Shown here one piece after another: positions 21,421 to 32,274 of a stretch of 64,000 bases of DNA. The DNA is taken from assembly GCA_017591395.1 (NCBI GenBank), contig WEDG01005508.1, forward strand, positions 1-64,000, in the 5' to 3' direction. Source of the DNA: Schistocephalus solidus (Eukaryota; Platyhelminthes; Cestoda; Diphyllobothriidea; Diphyllobothriidae). The notes below the pieces were generated by a model. It ran no database searches. It was not told the origin of the DNA and worked only from the letters and a program-made list of their open reading frames with translations. Position 1 is the stretch's first letter, and each line of letters starts with the position of its first letter. The position numbers and the translations under genes were made by a program.

Positions 21421-22360
21421 CAGAGCGAAATAATTTGTGGATGCAAGACAACTTTGTCGCATGAAGGAGGAAAATGTGTTATGTCGTCGGTAAAATTATG
21501 TACGACGCACGGGAAGCGCTGCTTATGTCCCACATATTGAAGCCTGGCTGATCAGCTCATCGTCCGGAACACAGTTTGAGTAACTTGACAAAGCAACAAT
21601 ATTAATCAAGCCACTCACCGATTTGGAGAGGTCGGGACTAAATGTACGCGAACGCGGCGAAAGATTGTGAGTCACTGATCGCTTGCTATCCCCTAGGCCT
21701 TCAGCCGGGAGTGTTGCGGAGCCATTCTGCTGAGGCATTGGCTAAAATTGAACAGAAGGGGACCGAGGAGTAAAATGGGCACTCGAAAGTGCAAAGTTCA
21801 CACAACGAAGACGTTGCGCAGAAGCTGTGTACGACATCTTGAAGGCCTGAAACAGTGATGAGATACAGGGTTCAGTCCTTGTAGTTCTTAGGCCACAGCC
21901 ACCACATATGCTACCAAAAAAATAAATAAAAGTCACCATAGTCGAGAGCAGCGCGGAATAATTCATCTACTAAGACACAATTTGTATGCTGGACGCAACA
22001 GATTTATGCCTCGCATATGTCTTAGTCCTCGGGGTGAACGTCCGGATCCATTGTCCCACCACGATTATGCCGAAACTTCTGCTGCAGTCATAAGTTGAAC
22101 GCAGTAAGTTCGCGATATGGGTTTTATTGCAGGCGTGAATGAGAGGGCGTGTCCTATACAGCGGAAGTATAAATGGCAGATTTGCCCGGTTGAATAACGC
22201 GGGAACCGGTTGAAGTTTTTCACACCACAAGCACTCCTCTAGGCTATCCTGTTGAAGTGAGCTAGTTATAGGGGTTCTGTAATTTTTATAGGAATTAAAA
22301 ATGATCTCTAGGACATAGGTGAGCAGTTATTAGTTTAGATTACTCCTGTTTATTTCTGGT
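21419..22360. other. Unrecognised sequence
   Basis: No gene or repeat recognised. Confidence 0.5.
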
Positions 22361-22730
22361 GTGCCCCCTAAGCGGGCCACGTGTTAGATGCGCCGGACCA
22401 ACACGGCGGACAGATCAGAGCACGGCAGGCATTACTCGGATTGAGCTCCCATAGCAAATGCCGAACATGGGGGTGTGGTGGCACGCGTAGGTGCAGGTTC
22501 GCACCGCACCAATCACTCTTACCATTTATGGCTCCTTCACTCAGTGAGATCTGACTCAGGCGTGGCGACACGATCAGGAGCGTTTCCGACCGCGCCAGCC
22601 AGAGTACGGTAGCTGTAGCGCAAGTCTACTATCACCTAAAACTAATCCTCGCACTAGTCACCGTCTCTGCACCACCCTGCGCTGGGAGCATATGGTGGAC
22701 ATCGTTGGAATACGACGGTCGATCTGTCAT
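22361..22730 (+). repeat. Family B dispersed repeat, full-length copy
   Basis: It opens GTGCCCCCTAAGCGGGCCAC and closes near GGTGGACATCGTTGGAATACG. It has all the family landmarks except the TTCTTGACT block, which is altered. This copy carries GCAGGTTCGCACCGCACC, the most B-box-like version in the family. Confidence 0.8.
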
Positions 22731-25501
22731 GTTTTATCCTGCCAGAAACCTACAGAACAGTGCGCGAGCAGGGCGACTGCAGAGGGTCCCGTTAGCTCAA
22801 TCTCTACTTACCACACGAATGCATAGCACTGGTGCTATTTACATCCATCAGAAATGCCGACCATTTCCTGTCTATTGAAAGCGTAGGCGGGGAAGGGCAA
22901 CTGTAGTCACAGGCTCTCCGTAGCGGCCGCCCACGCAGCTCAACTCAGTCATACTCTTGACCCTGACAATGCACAAGCTATGACTCGAGCGCACGATCCA
23001 CCCTCGAGGCTTGTGTGAACAGCTTGGCACTATTAAAAAAAGTAAATCGGTTGAAAAGTGGCATGACCGTCCATAGCGTCAGCAAGCCCGTTTGACATTA
23101 AATAAAGGGGCCAGTACAGGGGTAAATATGAAGTATGCAAGCGGCAACAGAAATAGGCAGAAATTCTCTGTTTTTTCAAAGCTGCCTGCTTTAGAAACAT
23201 GTAAATTACCGAAAATTCTTAGAAACGTCTTCGAGGAAGATTGTCATGGAAGTGTTCAAATGCACACTGCATAGAAATATTCGACCGGTTATTATTATAG
23301 GTGTTATAGTCAACCGAAGAATAGGATTGAGTAGAAAGGAGCCCTCAGCGTAGCACGATACGTGAATTAACAATTTTCCTTCATAATTGTTTAATACTGA
23401 GTATCTACACAGTCCTTTTTTCCCTGGACTGTACATTGTGACGAACTTGTGTCTTAAATTGCCGTGGTTCTGGCAGATCTAGCCGCGTTCAGTGACTGTC
23501 ATGTAATGCCGCTCCGGATTGATATAATCTACCACAAGAACACAGTTTATGACCTAAACCATTGAAGTGTTTTGATCGTCAAAGGCCGAGTTATTAATGA
23601 AATATAGTGTCCATCGGAGAAGATTGCAGAAAGGCGTTCTAGTATTAGGAAAAGTATGATCATTTAAAGGAATTCTATCGGAATGAACGGTAAACTGGCT
23701 TTCTGCTAAGCACCTTTCCAGTTTAATGATGCGATTTCAGGTGAAAAGTCATTTTTTCAGATAATATCACAGTGTGTATTTTTTTAATTTCTGATGTTTT
23801 TATTCGACCACTTACGTTTATAGGAAAGATTTGCGTACGAATAGTTCGTTAAATTAATTTTACAGGACCTTCTTTCCATACAATGTAATTTTGAAATATG
23901 GCCTTGCGAACGATTCGGCGGGCATAAGTTTGTTTTCGAGAACTCCTCATCAGGCCAATATATTTACAGTAGATGACCTAGCACATGAAGCGCCGTGATG
24001 GAACTTTGGGTAGGTTAGCGTATATCTGATCGTGTAACTTTGATTTTTTGAGTGAATTTGAGGCTCAGAAAGCCTTGTACTTATGAACCCTGTATCTTTT
24101 ATCTTGTTTATTGAAGGAAAACCGTCAGGATTTGGGCAAAATCGGAGGTCGCCGGATATCCAAGAAATTTCCTATGCCATTTAATATTATGTGTTGTGGT
24201 ACAAAATGAAAATTAATATAGGCAAAAAGGATTCAAGGAAATTCCTTCTGAAACCGGAAAATCTTATCTTAAGTCAATGAAAATTAGGCGGAGGCAAGTA
24301 GGCGGAATCGCATCCTTTTCGAGAAACAAGGAAAGAATTCACATTTTTAAATGTTTGAAGTTTTTACCACAAAACGTAGTAATAAACTTGTTAGACAACA
24401 TTTTATTTTACCACACCGAGAATTGAGTCCGTAAACAAAATACGCAAATGTTACCGCGGAGATGTACGCCCACAAAAAAACCATGTTAGATTTGAAGTGT
24501 GTAGCAAGATACTTTTTCTACATTCTAGTTTCCACAAATACATTATTAAGAAATGGAATGGGCAGAAGCTTAGTAGTTTTCACAAAATCTTAGTATATAT
24601 TCGGCCACTCTGTTGTGCATTTTAAATCTTAAAACGCACCTAAAAGTAAACAGAGTAGTAAAAATGGTCTAATATAAAGTGTAAAGTGAGTTATTTCATT
24701 TTCAGCCGAACTTTTATCATTAATTTTCACGGAAGTTGAAAAACAGGTCAAATTCCCGCACTTTACCTTGACTTAACCTTGAAAAAAGGTGAAGTACGCA
24801 AACATTCGACAAGGAAATATCCAATTAAAGGTTTTTAAAGAGGTAACTCATAATAGAAAGGTTTTAATTGATGTTAGGCATATTAATTACCGACTTTTGT
24901 TGTGGACGTTCATTTTTACTTGGCAACAAGTTTTCATGTTTGTGTGAATCGACAAATATGATCAAAATTGCCAGCTGAATTATGAATAATGTCCAAAACT
25001 CGCTAGTTTTGCAAATGATGTTAAGACATTTCTTATTTTGAAGATTTTAATAAACACATAAAACAGAATCTAAATTTATGGCCAATCTCTTGAAAACTGT
25101 GAAAATCGCGAAGTATTTGGCCGATATTTCAAGGACTATCCGAAACTAATTTTAATCCAATATCAAAATACCAATAAAGAAAGTTGGCAAAAGGCAAGTT
25201 CTCATAATATACACGAAATGGTACTTCTATGCTTCACCTAACAATTCTATTTACATTTATTACGGCGATTTTTTCATGTTGTTGGAGTACGCCAATTTTT
25301 TAAAAAAGTTGGTATATCTAAACAAGGTAATATTACTTCTAACATTCTTTTGAGGTTTAAATTCCCTTAAGGTTTTCCGTTGTTATGCTAAAGCTTTCTT
25401 ACATACTTTGCTGGCAGTTTGCGAGTGGTTATCAATCTTTCGTGAATTTCAACACATTTTAGGTAATAGTTCATGTACTTTACGTCCCAGACGAGTAATG
25501 G
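22731..25501. other. AT-rich unrecognised stretch
   Basis: From about 23.5 kb the sequence becomes strongly AT-rich, with no ORF above ~75 codons and no recognised element. It is the longest stretch here free of obvious repeats and could be intergenic or intronic. Confidence 0.5.
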
Positions 25502-25738
25502 GAAAACGAGCCCCTGGCGCAGTGGTTAGTGTGTGATTAATAACCAAAAGAGCGCGGGTTCAAACCACGAGCAGCACCACATCGGAGCCTCAGAATGACT
25601 ATCTGGTGATGGCTAGTAAACCAGAAATAGCCATTCCTGTCTTTATTGTCTTTGCCGGTAGTGTTAATCTGCATATGATACCAGCCACTGTGCAGCTGCT
25701 CGCAGGGTTCCAGAGGACGAATATCTCTCGTACGGCGA
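25502..25738 (+). mobile_element. HHR-bearing SINE with a different tRNA-like head
   Basis: The head reads CCCCTGGCGCAGTGGTTAG, an excellent A box unlike the family's usual GTGGCTCAAATGGTAGAG. The B box is GGGTTCAAACC. Downstream is the same module order as the main family: a hammerhead-like core (25597-25641), GTCTTTGCCGGT, then CATATGATACCAGCC...CTGCTCGCAGGGTTCCAGA. It ends inside family B sequence. Either the head diverged strongly or the 3' module was joined to another tRNA. Confidence 0.72.
25597..25641 (+). ncRNA. Hammerhead-like core in variant SINE
   Basis: GACUAU, CUGGUGA, UGGCUAGUAAACCA, GAAA, UAGCCAUU, CCUGUC. The core has A6-to-G, stem I is weakened and stem III has one mismatch. 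It is recognisable by position and order but probably inactive. Confidence 0.45.
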
Positions 25739-27237
25739 TCGATGATCGCCCATCTACCATAAATACATGGCAGTTCGACCGTCGATTTCGACGAGGTCCA
25801 CCGTATGCTCCACACCAGGTGGTGCAGGGACGGTGACTTGCGCGTGAATTAGTTTTAAGTGATAGTAGCCTTGCGCTGCAGCTACCGCACTCTCTCCTCC
25901 TCCCCACCTGAGCCCGGTGTCAAGACAGAGTCAAGAAGACCGGAGATGGGAAAGGGCGCAAGTGGCTGGCGCGGCCGGAGCCGCCCCTGGGCGTGCCACC
26001 ACACCTGGCTCGGATCCCACGGAGTGGGAGTGCCATAAAGGCCACATTAAGAAGGAGCCATTGCAACCTGACTCTCAGTCCGCCAGTCAGCCACTCCACA
26101 CAAAACACACATTGGGCTGACCACGTGGTCCGAGTTATCCCGTCAGTTGGCAACCTTCCAAGCCACGGCTTTTAGCGCACCGTGATAGTTTCAAGCGCGT
26201 CAGATTGTTTATAGTGGGGAAAATACGCTGAGCTGTCGACCTCACTCTCTCCCCACCCCACAATCAGACCACTGTCCGAGCCGGTCAGTTGTCTGATGCG
26301 GAAGCAGGCGCAGCTGCTGGTGACCTCGTCTACGTGTACTACGTACACGACCTGGCCCCCAAACACAAGCACCAGGATTTCACACAACAGGGGGTTGAAC
26401 GGCTTACATCTCACATGTGTGAGATAGCCAGAGGTCACGTTAAGAAGGAGCCATCGCAGCCTGACTCTCAGACCACCAGTCAGCCACTCCACACAACACA
26501 CATTGGACTAACTGCGAGGTCTGAGTGTAATTGTCAGTTGGCAACCTTCCAACCGCGGCACTCAACGTTACCGCACTCTCTTCTCCTCCCCCACCTGAGC
26601 CCGGTCTCATGACACAATCAAGAAGACCGGAGATGGGAGAGGGCACAGGTGGCTAAGGCGGCCGGAGCCGCCCCTAGGCGTGCCACCACACTTGGCTCGG
26701 ATCCTACAGAGTGGGGGTGCCATAAAGACCACATTAAGAAGGAGCCATTGCAGCCTGACTCTCAGTCCGCCAATCAGCCACTCCACACAAAACACACATT
26801 GGGCTGACCACGCGGTCCGAGTTATCCCGTCAGTTGGCAACCTCCCAAGCCACGGCTTTTAGCGCACCGTGATAGTTTCAAGCGCGTCAGATTGTTTATA
26901 GTGAGGAATATGCGCTGAGCTGTCGACCTCACTCTCTCCCCCAACCCCACAGTCAGACTACTGTCCGAGCCGGTCAGTTGCCTGATGTGGGAGTGGGCGC
27001 ATTGGCTGACGGATCGGCGTACCCGTCTTCGCGCGCCACAGCACGACCTGGCCCCCATAACGCACACACCAGGATTCACAAACTCAGGGGATATGGAGCA
27101 GCCATCGCCGTCTGACTCCCAGTCAACTGGTCAGCCACTCGACACACACAGCACAGACACTGAGCCGACGGCGTGGTCGGGTGGAAGCGTTAGATTGGCA
27201 GACTTCCCAGCCACGGTTTCTAGGAAACCGTGATATA
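25739..27237. repeat. Composite family B block with internal ~690 bp duplication
   Basis: A minus-oriented family B end (TCCACCGTATGCTCCACACC...GGTGACTTGCG) leads into a second module. That module contains AGAAGACCGGAGATGGGA, GGCTCGGATCC, AAGGAGCCATTGCA, GTCAGTTGGCAACCTTCCAA and GCGCACCGTGATAGTTTCAA. The module occurs at about 25885-26370 and again at about 26575-27080. A partial third copy begins at 26405-26560. The same module recurs in reverse orientation at 53.29-53.83 kb. Confidence 0.75.
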
Positions 27238-27308
27238 CTCTGGTAAATGGTGATTGTGAGGGTGTTGTCGATGTATTGGTGTAGGTAGTGTGCGCTGATG
27301 TAGCTTAG

Positions 27309-27329
27309 CCTCCGGTGGTTTACCGGAGG
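27309..27329 (-). other. Hairpin at the LINE 2 stop codon
   Basis: CCTCCGGT and ACCGGAGG form an eight-pair stem with a five-base loop. The TAA stop (minus 27322-27320) spans the junction between stem and loop. Some LINE reverse transcriptases recognise a 3' stem-loop, but its proximity to the stop is only suggestive. Confidence 0.6.
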
Positions 27330-28495
27330 TTGTCATGGAGGCGCATGTGTCCTAATAGGCCCATGCGGTGTGTAAATGTGCGGGAGCAGTGAGGGCAGTG
27401 AAGGCGGGCGCGTCGACTGTATGTCGGAGCCCCAGGCACTGGTTCACCAGCCTCCATGCGATGGATTCGCAGGTGACCGACCAGGCCGATGCGTGAGTTG
27501 AAGTTGCGGGCGCAGTGTGGGCAGGAAAAATCGGTAGAGGCTGGGGCGATGTCATTCATGGTAGTGAGGGGTGTCAGGGGCGCTAAGAATGGCAGGAGCG
27601 GAGGGTGCGCATGATGTATCGGTGTTGTCGGCATTGTGGTGTATTCCGCTGTCATGGATGCGCATGTGACCGAATAGGCCCATGCGATGAGTGAATGCGC
27701 GAGGACAGTGAGGGCAGTGGAGGCGACGATCTCTGCTGTGTGATGGTGTTCCAGGCACTGGCTCACCGGTCTCTGTACGATGTATTCGCAAGTGACCGAC
27801 CAGGCCGATGCGTGAGGTGAATGTGCGGTCGCATTGAGTACAGCTTAGGAGAGATTCCCCATCGCTGATGGTGGTGGTGGTGGAGGTAGTGAAGGCGAAG
27901 GTGGTGGTGGTTGCGGTGGTGGGGGTAACAGGCGATGAGTAGATGGATGTGGTCTCTATGATGGTGGGAGTAATGGAATTGATTCCAGGAGTGAGGGTGG
28001 GAGAGTCAGAAGGAGGGTTGGCCGAATTTGACATAGAAATTGGAATTGTCGGATTGTTGGTGCATTGCGTCCGAAGATGTCCAACCAGGCCGATTCGCGC
28101 GCGGAAGATGCGTTGACAGCGCGGGCATGTTGGCAGGGCCTGGGCATTGGCGGTGTTGGTCCGGGGCGCTGGTGACTTTCGTGCCGCTCTTTTGGCCTTG
28201 GCGGCGGCGATCCGGTTGGCCTCGTAGATTGCTGAACCAGTCTTCACTGATCTTCTCCATGCCGGTCTATCCTGGGCGAGGTCCTCCCAGGTCGCCGAGT
28301 TGATTTGCAGTTGCTTCAGCGATTTCTTCAAAGTGTCCTTGTAGCGTCGTTTTTGACCTCCCTGCCGGCGAGAACCCGTAGCGACATCTCCGTAGAAAAG
28401 TCGTTTGGGTAGTCGCTCGTCGTCCATTCTTACCAGGTGGCCGCTCCATCGCAGTTGCACTTGCCTCAGCATGGCATGGATGCTGAGGATTCCGG
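27320..28495 (-). pseudogene. LINE 2 C-terminal basic region and five C2H2 zinc fingers
   Basis: [20 protein letters not shown] and KRLFYGDVATGSRRQGGQ lead to a Lys/Arg-rich stretch. Fingers follow at about 28069-28135 (CPRC, closing with C instead of H), 27785-27847 (CTQC), 27657-27722 (CPHC), 27460-27530 (CPHC) and 27325-27395 (CPHC). Each has a phenylalanine four residues on and a G-L-x-G-H-[LM]-R run. Fingers 2-3 and 4-5 form pairs joined by a near-identical linker with GEPVPG, which implies an internal duplication. Thr/Ser-rich linkers (a TGG-rich tract on the + strand, 27863-27930) separate finger 1 from 2. A frameshift lies near 27590. The fingers probably bind nucleic acid. Confidence 0.86.
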
Positions 28496-28815
28496 TCCGC
28501 TCAGGACTTCCGTGTCCGGGATCCTGTCTTGCCATCTCAGCTTCAGTATTCTGCGGAGGCAGCTGAGATGAAAGTGATTCAGCTTCCTGGCTTGGTTCGA
28601 GTAGACGGTCCAGGTTTCCGCTCCGTAAAGGAGTGTCGTCAAGACGACGGCCTTGTACATCTTCAGTTTGGTGTTCAGGTGAATACCGTGGCGATTCCAC
28701 ACGGAGGCCTGCAGCCGGCCGAAGGCCTGACTAGCTTTGGAGATCCGTTGGGCAACCTCGTCATCGATTCTCGTGTTGCGCGACATCGTGCTTCCTAGAT
28801 AAGCGAAGGTTTCAC
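28490..28815 (-). pseudogene. LINE 2 post-RT region, first part
   Basis: It continues from [19 protein letters not shown] to [39 protein letters not shown] and [19 protein letters not shown]. This is the conserved domain that follows RT in many APE-type LINEs. A small indel near 28495 breaks the frame before [11 protein letters not shown]. Confidence 0.83.
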
Positions 28816-29705
28816 GTTTTTGAGTTGAGCACCGTTGACATTGATTCGAGGAGCATTGTATTCCGTGCTGGGTGGCGGCTGGTGCATGACAACCGTTTTG
28901 GCTGTACTGATTGTTAATCCGAAATCGGCGCAGCCTTCGGCGAAGAGGTCCATGCTCCTTTGCATGTCCTCCTCCGTCACGGTGTTAAGGGCACAGTCGT
29001 CCGCGAAGAGCAAGTCATGGACTGTAGTCGTAGACACGCGCGTTGGAGCCTGCATACGCCGACTGTTGAGAAGGTGCCCGTCAGTTCTGTAGGCGATGCG
29101 GATACCAGGCTGCTCATCACGGTAGGCGTCCATCAGCATAGCCGAGAACATGAGACTGAAGAGGGTGGGGGCCAGTACGCAGCCCTGCTTCACTCCGTTG
29201 GTCACTGCGAATGCTTCGGATACCATCCCGTTGTCAGTGACGCGCGCCGACATCCCGTCATGAAGCTGACGCACCATGTGCGTGAACCGCTCAGGACAGC
29301 CGAATTTCTGCATGACTTTCCACAGTCCGTCACGATTCACCGTGTCAAAGGCTTTCGTTAGATCCACGAAGGTAGTGTATAGGTGAGTTCGCATCTCCTG
29401 ACACTTCTCTTGTAGCTGGCGGGCGGCAAAGATCATATCGGTTGTTCCGCGGTGTCGGCGGAAGCCACATTGGCTTTCCGGGAGCAGGCCCTGCTCTAGG
29501 TGACCGTTAAGACGATTGAGAAGGATACGGGCGAAGATCTTCCCGGCGATGTTGAGCAACGAGATGCCTCTGTGATTATCACAGAGTTGCCGGTTCCCCT
29601 TCCGTTTGTAGAGATGGACGATGGTCGCGTCTTTGAAATCCTGAGGAACTTGTCCTTGGCGCCACATCTCCTGGAAGAGTGTTGTGAGTTCTGCCATCAG
29701 CCGGG
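28800..29705 (-). pseudogene. LINE 2 reverse transcriptase core
   Basis: In order: [87 protein letters not shown] (catalytic Asp), NGVKQGCVLAPTLFSLMFSA, and VHDLLFADDCAL (catalytic FADD), then the thumb segment [10 protein letters not shown]. The residue order and spacing are those of a complete non-LTR RT. A one-base insertion near 28815 ends the frame just before the expected YLGST segment. Confidence 0.9.
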
Positions 29706-30810
29706 GGCCCACCGTGCTTGTAGACTTCCGGTGGGATTGCGTCGGATCCCGGTGCTTTACCGCTGGAAATCTGCTGCACGGCCCGGATGGTTTCCGGTAG
29801 GGAAGGCGGCAGATCCAGGTCATTGTTCGTGTCCACTTGAGGGAGCCGGTCAATGGCAGCATCGGAGATGGCTGATGAGCAATTAAGGACACTTCTGAAG
29901 TGCTCGGCCCAGCGCTTCAGAATTTGCGATTTCTCTGTCAGCAGTGTTGTGCCGTCAGAGCTGAGCAGCGGTGCGGACCCCTTGATACACGGGCCGTAGA
30001 TGGCCTTGATGGCTTTGAAAAAGTTTTTCATTTCATTGCGGTCCGCATACCCCTGGATTTCCTCAGCCTTTCGGATCATCCAGGCATCCTGCATCTCCCG
30101 CAGCCGTTGTTGTACAAGGCGCCGGCATCTGAAAAAGGCTGCTTTGGTGGCGTCAGTCCGAAGGTCCATGTAGGCTTTGTGTAGTCTATTCTTCTCCGCG
30201 AGTAAGTTGCTGATGTCGGCGTCATTGTCGTCAAACCAGTCCTGGTGTCGACGGTGTGCGCGTCCCAGTACATCGAGGGCGGTGGAATGGATGACATTTC
30301 GCAGTTGACACCATCGTGTCTCAACGGTAGCGGTATCATCTGGAGCATGCAGGTCCTCCAGTTTCTCGGTTATTTGGTTGCTGAAATCAAAACAGTGGGC
30401 AGGCAAATTTAATAAAAGAGTATTTAACTTACATGGCGGCCTCTTACTTTGGGGCTTTCGTCGGGGTTGCAGTCGGAGCCACATCTGAGAAATGACGAGG
30501 CGGTGATCTGTCCAACCATTGGCATCGCGGATCGCCTTGGTTACCAGCACGTCCTGTCGATCTCGCCTCCGGACGAGAACATAGTCCAGCAGATGCCAGC
30601 GCCGCGACTGAGGGTGCATCCACGTGGCCTTCTCCCGCGTCGGAAGGCGGAAGAAGGTGTTGGTCAGCAGGAGACGGTGTTCCGCATACGTGCGCAGAAG
30701 AAGGAGGCCGTTATCGTTGCAGTTACCGAGACCGTGGTGACCCAGCACTCCCTGCCAGGCAGCGTGGTCCGTCCCGACGCGGGCATTGAAGTCACCAAGG
30801 ACAATTAACT
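29705..30810 (-). pseudogene. LINE 2 endonuclease C-terminus, linker and RT start
   Basis: It continues with [15 protein letters not shown] (near 30800), [40 protein letters not shown], and the closing [10 protein letters not shown], where TDH holds the catalytic Asp-His. A ~250-residue linker follows, with [34 protein letters not shown] and [17 protein letters not shown]. Then comes the first RT block, [19 protein letters not shown]. One extra C near 29705 shifts the frame into the main RT segment. Confidence 0.85.
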
Positions 30811-31260
30811 TGTCCTCTTTCGGCTAGTCGCCAGCAAGGCCTGCAGGTCCTCGTAGAATTTGTCCTTCGCCGCATCAGAGCTCGTCATTGGGGGAGCGTA
30901 GGCGCTGATGATGGTGGCGAACTGGTCTCCCCGAAGAGGCAGGCGGAGGCTCATCAGGCGATCATTGATACCCTGCGGCAGACAGGGCAGACGTCCCACG
31001 ATGTCGTTACGGATGGCAAAGGCAACACCAGCGTCGCGTCGCTCTGCCTTTGGCCGGCCGCTCCAGAAGAAAGTGTAGCCGGCCCCCACCTCCTCCAGCT
31101 GACCCTGCTCAGAGAATCGGGTCTCGCTGAGAGCAGCAATGTCCACCTTGTAGCGCGCCAGTTCCCGAGCGACTAGCGCCGTCCTCCGTTCCGGCCGGTT
31201 GCTCCTAGGATTGTCTAAAAGGGAACGAACATTCCAGGCTGCTAGTGTGAGTGGACTCAC
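30805..31260 (-). pseudogene. LINE 2 APE endonuclease, N-terminal part
   Basis: The reading frame opens at a GTG, with no ATG at this position. It carries [58 protein letters not shown] and [11 protein letters not shown], the N-terminal half of an exonuclease-endonuclease-phosphatase fold. The catalytic Glu sits in SETRF. The frame breaks near 30825 ([10 protein letters not shown] replaces the expected run into LIVLGDFN). The lack of ATG suggests either initiation upstream in the leader or loss of the start codon. Confidence 0.85.
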
Positions 31261-31889
31261 CCGAGCAGCCTGGAGAGTATGGCGAGGGGATGGGGACGGG
31301 GGGTATTGTGGTTTGTTTGAGTTTTACGACCGCGTAGTTTGCGATCTGCGAGCCGCGGCCGGCTGCAGAAGACGTGAGACCCAGCATTTTTTAGGGCACA
31401 TTTTCTAGCCCCTTCCTCCGCGAGGAGGCAAGCAGTGCTATCCCTAAATAGGGCTGCTCGGACATCCCAGACGGCTGCCGAACTCCACTATGGGTCACGG
31501 ATTTTGTTTTAGTGGGAGAACGACCCGAGTTAGTCTGGGCCGCCTACGGGGTTGCTGTCGCCCCCACCGTAGGACTTTTTGAGAGGGGGGAAGGTGGGAA
31601 GTTCGGGAGTCAGACATACCGAGTGTGGAGGCACACACAACACCGGAGACCCTCACCTGGTTTAGCCCGCCGGTCGTGACGGTTGCCCGGGGTGTGGCCG
31701 CTGGGAAGAACCCAACTTCGAGGAGCCACAGGTGAGAGTTGGGTACCAGTTAGAGGCGGCCACAGGAGCATTCACCACCTGTACGAGACAAATGGAGCGA
31801 CCAAATGCAAGCTGTGTGGTGCTGCCCCTAACTAGTACCCCTACACCCCCATAAATAAATACATACATACATACATATATATGGAGTTG

Positions 31890-31940
31890 TACTCGTACAC
31901 TTTTCAAGTTGGTGACATCAACCCGTCGTCAGACGAAATA
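31890..31940 (-). other. Hammerhead-like terminus of PLE-2
   Basis: Minus strand: CUGACGA, then a hairpin GGUUG-AUGUCAC-CAACU, then GAAA. The distal part contains GUAC...GUAC but no clear cleavage triplet. Position and CUGACGA start match the terminus of PLE-1 at 1225-1260. A (TATG)n run separates it from the 5' end of LINE 2. Confidence 0.4.
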
Positions 31941-32274
31941 AACAGAGGAGAAAGTGAATTGGCGCGACAGGACAGATAGTGACAAACAAACAGCTGGTGT
32001 GAGTGGGTGGTGAGTGGACCATTAATCGGGGCATGTTTTGGGACGGGGGGAGGTGAGGAGAGAACAATTACATTGGCTTGTTCGGAAGGGGGAGGTGGGC
32101 GGCGAGTAACTTCGGCCGGCTAGATTATCGATCATGGTTCCGGGTTGGATGTAGGGGGCACTGCGTCGGTTGGAGGTGTCGGAATGTTTAATTGCGGTTC
32201 ACCATGTGTGAGGTGGGGTTGGCAAAAAGGAAGATTAAAAGCCGCAAGGATTAGCAGTCGTTGCTAGGGGGGGT

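Larger units (their letters stand above)
27240..31845 (-). mobile_element. LINE copy 2: near full-length APE-type non-LTR retrotransposon with C2H2 tail
   Basis: On the minus strand it holds a ~585 bp 5' leader (31261-31845), an APE endonuclease, a linker, a reverse transcriptase with LLFADD, a post-RT basic region and five C2H2 zinc fingers. A short 3' end with a hairpin follows. At least four frameshifts divide the ORF, so it is dead. The 5' leader matches LINE copy 1. The left boundary is a judgement, placed where family B sequence begins. Element proteins of this order are common in cestode genomes and are often annotated as 'craniofacial development protein 2-like'. I do not assign the clade firmly (RTE-like is one option). 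Confidence 0.88.

Noticed and set aside
21389..21462. Arg-Glu repeat protein on the minus strand
   Set aside because: It is a translation of a (CT)n microsatellite.
29600..30748. Treating LINE endonuclease/RT pieces as host genes ('craniofacial development protein 2-like')
   Set aside because: Continuous order with RT, the repeated 5' leader and frameshifts show it is a retrotransposon.
28529..30808. Open frames on the + strand across LINE 2, up to ~130 codons
   Set aside because: They are antisense shadows of the LINE ORF, which carries the RT and endonuclease motifs.
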